A stretch of 64,000 bases of DNA from Bacteroidota bacterium (GTDB lineage: Bacteria > Bacteroidota > Bacteroidia > Chitinophagales > Chitinophagaceae): assembly GCA_947452905.1 (NCBI GenBank), contig CANGEP010000001.1:434001-498000 (forward strand). The letters are read 5' to 3'. Under the pieces are notes generated by a model, which saw only the letters and a program-made list of their open reading frames with translations, made no database searches and was not told the DNA's origin. Positions 59,006-64,000 of this stretch are shown one piece after another. A program made the position numbers and the translations under genes. Position 1 is the first letter of the stretch; every line of letters begins with the position of its first letter.

Positions 59006-60235
59006 TTAAGCTAGCTTCTTTTGCAAATTAGCATCTAAAGCATCTAAGAACTCTTCGGTATAAACATAATGTTCGCCATGGCTTACTTTATTTCCATGTA
59101 CACAAACTGCTAAATCTTTGGTCATGATACCAGACTCAACTGTTTCTACGCAAACATCTTCTAATGCTTTTGCAAAACGAATTAATTCTTGGTTATTATC
59201 TAATTGACCTCTAAAATCTAGGCCTCTAGTCCATGCAAAGATTGATGCAATAGGGTTGGTAGAAGTTCTATTCCCTTTTTGGTGTTCGCGGAAATGACGT
59301 GTAACTGTACCATGTGCAGCTTCGGCTTCCATTACTTTACCATCTGGGGTAATTAATGTTGATGTCATTAAACCTAATGAACCAAAACCTTGAGCCACCG
59401 TATCTGATTGTACATCACCATCGTAGTTTTTACAAGCCCAAACAAAATTACCATTCCATTTTAAGGCACTCGCTACCATGTCATCAATTAAACGATGCTC
59501 GTAAGTTATACCAGCAGCAGCATACTTAGCCTTAAATTCGTTTTGATATACTTCTTCAAAAATATCTTTAAAACGACCATCATACTTTTTAAGAATAGTA
59601 TTTTTTGTAGATAAATACAAAGGCCATTTTTTAGACAAAGCTTGGTTAAAACAAGCACGCGCAAAACCATAAATACTTTCGTCGGTATTATACATGGCAA
59701 GCGCTACACCATCTCCTTTATAATTAAAAACTTCAAACTCTTGATTAGTTCCATCTTCCCCTTCAAATTTGATGGTTAATTTACCTTTACCTTTTGTTAC
59801 AAAATCGGTAGCACGGTATTGATCGCCAAAAGCATGACGTCCAATACAAATGGGAGCTGTCCAGTTAGGCACTAAACGTGGTACATTTTTACAAACAATA
59901 GGCTCGCGAAATACGGTGCCATCTAAAATATTACGAATGGTGCCATTAGGGCTCTTCCACATTTGCTTTAACTTAAACTCTTCTACTCTTTGCTCATCGG
60001 GTGTAATGGTAGCACATTTGATACCTACTCCATATTGTTTAATAGCATTGGCAGCATCAATAGTTACTTGGTCATTTGTTTCGTCACGATATTCCATGCC
60101 CAAATCGAAGTATTTAATATCGATTTCTAAATAAGGAAGGATTAATTTATCCTTAATAAACTTCCAAATAATTCTGGTCATTTCATCACCATCCAATTCT
60201 ACCACTGGATTGGCTACTTTAATTTTTTGTCCCAT
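59006..60235 (-). CDS. icd: Isocitrate dehydrogenase, NADP-dependent
   Basis: [53 protein letters not shown]. Start moved to Met at 60235. Confidence 0.96.
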   Translation of the reverse strand: MGQKIKVANPVVELDGDEMTRIIWKFIKDKLILPYLEIDIKYFDLGMEYRDETNDQVTIDAANAIKQYGVGIKCATITPDEQRVEEFKLKQMWKSPNGTIRNILDGTVFREPIVCKNVPRLVPNWTAPICIGRHAFGDQYRATDFVTKGKGKLTIKFEGEDGTNQEFEVFNYKGDGVALAMYNTDESIYGFARACFNQALSKKWPLYLSTKNTILKKYDGRFKDIFEEVYQNEFKAKYAAAGITYEHRLIDDMVASALKWNGNFVWACKNYDGDVQSDTVAQGFGSLGLMTSTLITPDGKVMEAEAAHGTVTRHFREHQKGNRTSTNPIASIFAWTRGLDFRGQLDNNQELIRFAKALEDVCVETVESGIMTKDLAVCVHGNKVSHGEHYVYTEEFLDALDANLQKKLA

Positions 60236-60318
60236 TTCTTTAAAATTTTTGTACGCAAATGTACAAAATGTAGCAGGAAATCTGAGGATAATAATCAACT
60301 AAAAAATAACGAAAATCG

Positions 60319-62187
60319 CTATAGATTTACAATTAAAACCGGGATTTTAACCTGATGCCTTACCGACTCGATGGTTTCCCCGAAAATATAATCTTTCCAG
60401 CCCTGATGGCGGTGCCCTCCCATCACTAACAATTGTGCGTTATGGGTATTAGACAATCTAACAATTTCTTTAACTCTGTTTTCATAGCCTAAATAAGTAC
60501 TTACTTGGTATCCTTTTGCTTTCAATGCAGATGCATATACATTTAATCTTTGTTGATCCTTTCGTGTTTCATTGTCATCACTGGACTCTTGTAAATATTT
60601 AGCAGTAACACTTTCCACTACATGAATAAAAATAAACTCTGTAGCCTGATGGGCATGTTGAACAGCAGTTTTTATGAGTCTAGCGTCGGTTTCCGAAAAA
60701 TCAACCGCAATGGCAATTTTATTTACTGGTGCTTCTTGAGTCCAATCTAACTCGATAAGATTACCATGAAAACCCTCTTCAATTTGGGTGTGATGACGTT
60801 TTAAAAAGAGCGGAAATATAATAATGTAAATGAGTAGTGAAGCAAAACCCAGCAACAATAATAATAATGTAATCTTGATAGCTAGATTATTACTAGTCTT
60901 AAAAAAATTAGCTGTAAAATCAAAAACCAGATGCACATTTAAATACACTAAAATAGCAGCCACCAACCAGGATAATATTTGAATTTTCCAACCAATTGCA
61001 AATTCACCCATAGTGGTTTTATTACTCACAAAATGAATTAAAGGAATTACAGCAAAACCTAATTGTAAACTTAAAATCACCTGGCTAAAAATTAATAAAG
61101 CATCTACTTTCCCTTCCCCCATAATGCCAATAACAAGAACTGCTGGAATGATAGCTATTAATCTTGTTAATAGTCTTCTTATCCAAGGGTTTAGCCTAAG
61201 CTTTAAATACCCTTCCATCACTATCTGACCCGCTAAAGTACCTGTAACAGTGGAGCTTTGACCAGCAGCTATTAAAGCTATTGCAAATAAAGTAGGCGCC
61301 AAAGTTGAACCTAATAAGGGTGCCAACAAAGCATGGGCTTGTTCGATTCTTGCTACTTCGGTATGTCCACTAAAATAAAAAGTAGTAGCAGCTAAAATTA
61401 AAATGGAAGCATTCACAAAAAAAGCTGCATTAAGTGCAACCACACTATCAATAAAATTAAAAAAGATAGATTTCTTGATCCCCTTTGTTGATCTTTCAAT
61501 TTTTCTTGTTTGTACTAGTGCAGAATGAAGATATAAATTATGTGGCATCACAGTAGCACCAATAATACCTACAGCAATATATAAAGCCTCTGGACTTAAA
61601 GCACTGGGAATAAATCCACTAATGGCAAAACTCAAATCAGGTTTTGCAATAAACATTTGTATTAAAAAGCTAAAGCCAATCGTAGCTACTAGCAACAATA
61701 TAAAAGCCTCCATTTTTCGAATGCCAAAGCGTTGTAAAAACAAAAATAAAAAAGTGTCAAATACAGTAATTAAAGTGCCATACATTAAGGGAAGTCCCGT
61801 TAATAATTTTATCCCAATCGCCATCCCTAATACTTCGGCTAGATCGGTGGCTGCAATGGCTAACTCTGCTAGTAAATACAAAATGAAATTTACAAAAGGA
61901 GGAAAAGTTTCCCGATTAGCTTGTGCTAAATCGAGCCTTCGCACGATACCTAATCTGGCACTTAAACTTTGTAATAGTATTGCCATTAGATTACTGAGTA
62001 GTAAAACCCAAATGAGTTGGTATCCAAATTTGGCTCCTCCTTGTAAATCTGTAGCCCAGTTTCCAGGGTCCATATAGCCAACACTTACCAAATAAGCGGG
62101 TCCAATGAAGGCCAATAGTTTCCTAATGCCTTTTTTACCTTTAATAGGCACAGATTCATGTAAAGTATCTAATGATTTTTCGGACAT
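60319..62187 (-). CDS. Nramp-family divalent metal transporter with C-terminal universal stress protein domain
   Basis: Nramp motifs MDPGNWATD and GATVMPHNLYLHS; C-term KIAIAVDFSETDARL...LLVMGGHRHQGWKDYIFGETIESVRHQVKIPVLIV. Confidence 0.94.
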   Translation of the reverse strand: MSEKSLDTLHESVPIKGKKGIRKLLAFIGPAYLVSVGYMDPGNWATDLQGGAKFGYQLIWVLLLSNLMAILLQSLSARLGIVRRLDLAQANRETFPPFVNFILYLLAELAIAATDLAEVLGMAIGIKLLTGLPLMYGTLITVFDTFLFLFLQRFGIRKMEAFILLLVATIGFSFLIQMFIAKPDLSFAISGFIPSALSPEALYIAVGIIGATVMPHNLYLHSALVQTRKIERSTKGIKKSIFFNFIDSVVALNAAFFVNASILILAATTFYFSGHTEVARIEQAHALLAPLLGSTLAPTLFAIALIAAGQSSTVTGTLAGQIVMEGYLKLRLNPWIRRLLTRLIAIIPAVLVIGIMGEGKVDALLIFSQVILSLQLGFAVIPLIHFVSNKTTMGEFAIGWKIQILSWLVAAILVYLNVHLVFDFTANFFKTSNNLAIKITLLLLLLGFASLLIYIIIFPLFLKRHHTQIEEGFHGNLIELDWTQEAPVNKIAIAVDFSETDARLIKTAVQHAHQATEFIFIHVVESVTAKYLQESSDDNETRKDQQRLNVYASALKAKGYQVSTYLGYENRVKEIVRLSNTHNAQLLVMGGHRHQGWKDYIFGETIESVRHQVKIPVLIVNL

Positions 62188-62197
62188 ACTATTATTG

Positions 62198-62228
62198 TAA
62201 AATTAGTCTATTTTAGCATAAAATTAGT
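62198..62228. repeat. Exact 10-bp direct repeat TAAAATTAGT x2 (21-bp period) in divergent promoter
   Basis: 62198-62207 and 62219-62228 identical; reverse-oriented CTATTTTA at 62208-62215 between them. Confidence 0.55.
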
Positions 62229-62230
62229 TC

Positions 62231-63175
62231 ATGCCTAAAGGCCTATTGATTATCACTTTATTATTCTTGTTTGCTTGTGGCGAAAAGAAAACAGATTTAA
62301 GCGGAAATACGCCTATTAAAATAAATGATTTTAATAAAGTTTTTAAAGCTACTGAGTTGCCTGTTACCATGACGGATAGCAATCTAGAAAAATATGCTGA
62401 CACTTTAACCATTGGACGTAAAGCTTTAGCTCAATTTGTGCCCGACTCTGTTGTAGAAAAAATTATTGCCTTAAAAAATGAGAAGGCCGTTTTACATCCA
62501 TTAATTAGAATTGAAAAAGAGGAGGAATATTATTTATTACTCAATGTGCAACATCCCAAAAAACAAGAAATCGCAGTAGTCGTATTTAGTAAGAAAAATA
62601 AATATTTAGACTATAAAATTATCACCGATTTTTCGGAAGAGAATAAAACTTCAAAACTATACGGGAAAACCTTATCCATCAATAGAGAACCTTCCTTTTT
62701 GGTAGAAGAAAATAAATTGGGTGCTGACAATGCATTAACCTATGAGAAAAAAGGTTGGGCGTATACGGATAGTAATTTTAGATTAATTTATTTTGACAGC
62801 AATAAAAAGCCAGAATCTAAACAAGTAATTAATCCTATTGATACACTAAGTATGAATAATGAATTAAGTGGCGATTACGCAAGGGATAGTAAAAATTTTA
62901 TGTCTCTCAGAGATTTGGGGCCTAATAAATATCAATTCTTTTTACACTTTGAAAAAAAAGAAGGTAGTTGTACTGGTGAACTAAAAGGTGTTTTAAATTT
63001 TACTAAAAACACTGCTACTTTTAATGAAAAAGGCGATCCTTGCATTATTCATTTTAAAATAAATGGTAATGTTATCAGTATTAAAGAAGAGGGAAATTGC
63101 GGCAATCATCGCAATATGACATGTTATTTTAATGATGAATACGATAAGAAAAGAAGGCCCAAGAAGAAAAAATAA
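62231..63175 (+). CDS. Hypothetical lipoprotein
   Basis: MPKGLLIITLLFLFACGEKKTD lipobox; no recognised domain. Confidence 0.7.
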   Translation: MPKGLLIITLLFLFACGEKKTDLSGNTPIKINDFNKVFKATELPVTMTDSNLEKYADTLTIGRKALAQFVPDSVVEKIIALKNEKAVLHPLIRIEKEEEYYLLLNVQHPKKQEIAVVVFSKKNKYLDYKIITDFSEENKTSKLYGKTLSINREPSFLVEENKLGADNALTYEKKGWAYTDSNFRLIYFDSNKKPESKQVINPIDTLSMNNELSGDYARDSKNFMSLRDLGPNKYQFFLHFEKKEGSCTGELKGVLNFTKNTATFNEKGDPCIIHFKINGNVISIKEEGNCGNHRNMTCYFNDEYDKKRRPKKKK

Positions 63176-63283
63176 TCCACAAAAAGGCGTTGCAAACGAT
63201 TGTTATTAACACCCTAATGTGTAAAAGATACATTTTAGGCAAATACCATTATATTGCAGCCAAATCAACAAAGCACATCTTAT

Positions 63284-64000
63284 ATGAGTTTTAGAAATTA
63301 CCAAGTGCCTTACACAATTAATGAACAGTTTAAGAAAAAGGCAGCTTATTTTTCTATGGAATTTGCCATCCACCAACCCTTAAAAATATATAGTGGTGGA
63401 TTAGGTTTTTTAGCAGGCTCTCACTTAAGAAGTGCCTATGAATTAAATCAAAATATGATAGGTGTAGGTATCCTTTGGAAATATGGATACTATGACCAAG
63501 CAAGAAACCAGGATCAAACTTTACAAGTAACTTTTATGGAAAAGATTTATTCTTTTCTTGAAGATACTGGTATCAAATATCAGATCATGATTCATGATCA
63601 TCCTGTTTGGGTTAAAGCTTATTATTTAGCACCCTCTACTTTTTGCAGTGCTCCTTTATTTTTATTAAGTACCGATTTACCTGAAAACGATTATGTTTCT
63701 CAGACAATCACTCATCGTTTATATGATGCGAATGTAGCTACAAAAGTGGCTCAATTTATATTATTAGGAGTTGGTGGTGCAAAGCTTATAGATGAAATTG
63801 GATTTAATCCAGAAGTTTACCATTTAAATGAAGCACACGGCTTCTCTTCTGCTTTCTACTTATTACATAAATTCAAATCATTAGAAGAAGTTAAAAAGCG
63901 TTTGGTATTTACTACACATACCCCCGAAGAAGCTGGTAACGAAAAACATGATATTTATTTATGTCATAAAATGGGTTATTTCTGCGGATTAAGTATTGAT
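63284..64000 (+). CDS. Alpha-glucan (glycogen/starch) phosphorylase, GT35, 5' part only
   Basis: Manual translation from ATG 63284, open to the window edge: MSFRNYQVPYTINEQFKKKAAYFSMEFAIHQPLKIYSGGLGFLAGSH...VYHLNEAHGFSSAF...TTHTPEEAGNE. Not in the ORF track. Confidence 0.88.
   Translation, partial: MSFRNYQVPYTINEQFKKKAAYFSMEFAIHQPLKIYSGGLGFLAGSHLRSAYELNQNMIGVGILWKYGYYDQARNQDQTLQVTFMEKIYSFLEDTGIKYQIMIHDHPVWVKAYYLAPSTFCSAPLFLLSTDLPENDYVSQTITHRLYDANVATKVAQFILLGVGGAKLIDEIGFNPEVYHLNEAHGFSSAFYLLHKFKSLEEVKKRLVFTTHTPEEAGNEKHDIYLCHKMGYFCGLSID

Noticed and set aside
61622-62077. 151-aa plus-strand ORF antisense to the Nramp-USP gene
   Set aside because: Low-complexity shadow ORF fully inside a well-supported gene; no recognisable domain or promoter.
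1-64000. Search for CRISPR arrays, tRNA/rRNA genes, IS elements, prophage or defence islands
   Set aside because: No regularly spaced repeats, transposase, integrase, phage structural or recognisable defence genes were seen; intergenic regions are short.

Overview
AT-rich Bacteroidota chromosome window, Chitinophagaceae-like by gene content (inference). The first ~25 kb is a two-armed pectin/homogalacturonan utilization locus. Arm 1 is a minus-strand operon: fused GH28-GH105 enzyme > uxaB > uxaA > uxaC > kduD > kduI > start of a PfkB kinase (probable kdgK, cut by the window start and missing from the ORF track). A divergent LacI-family regulator sits beside it. Arm 2 is a minus-strand operon: susC > susD > PL1 > CE12 > CE8 > GH43 > Tat-type Gfo/Idh/MocA. 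Between the arms is a plus-strand GMC oxidoreductase plus Tat-lipoprotein 'gluconate 2-dehydrogenase subunit 3' pair that looks like a periplasmic sugar dehydrogenase. The remaining ~39 kb is mostly housekeeping (rlmH, tilS, glnS, ccmF/ccmE, folC, purK, miaB, lptE, secG, mltG, icd), a PorP/SprF-like plus giant PKD/gliding-CTD pair, an uncharacterised radical SAM-EamA-TSUP operon, a Cys/His-rich secreted mini-protein, an Nramp-USP fusion and the 5' part of an alpha-glucan phosphorylase. I saw no CRISPR array, rRNA, tRNA, IS element or prophage. The best leads are the LacI operators linking the two pectin arms, a shared hairpin in the two operon leaders, an intrinsic-terminator-like hairpin between susD and PL1, the predicted Fe-S GMC dehydrogenase module, and the small metal-ligand-rich protein. 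All functional calls come from reading the protein sequences; no database search was run.
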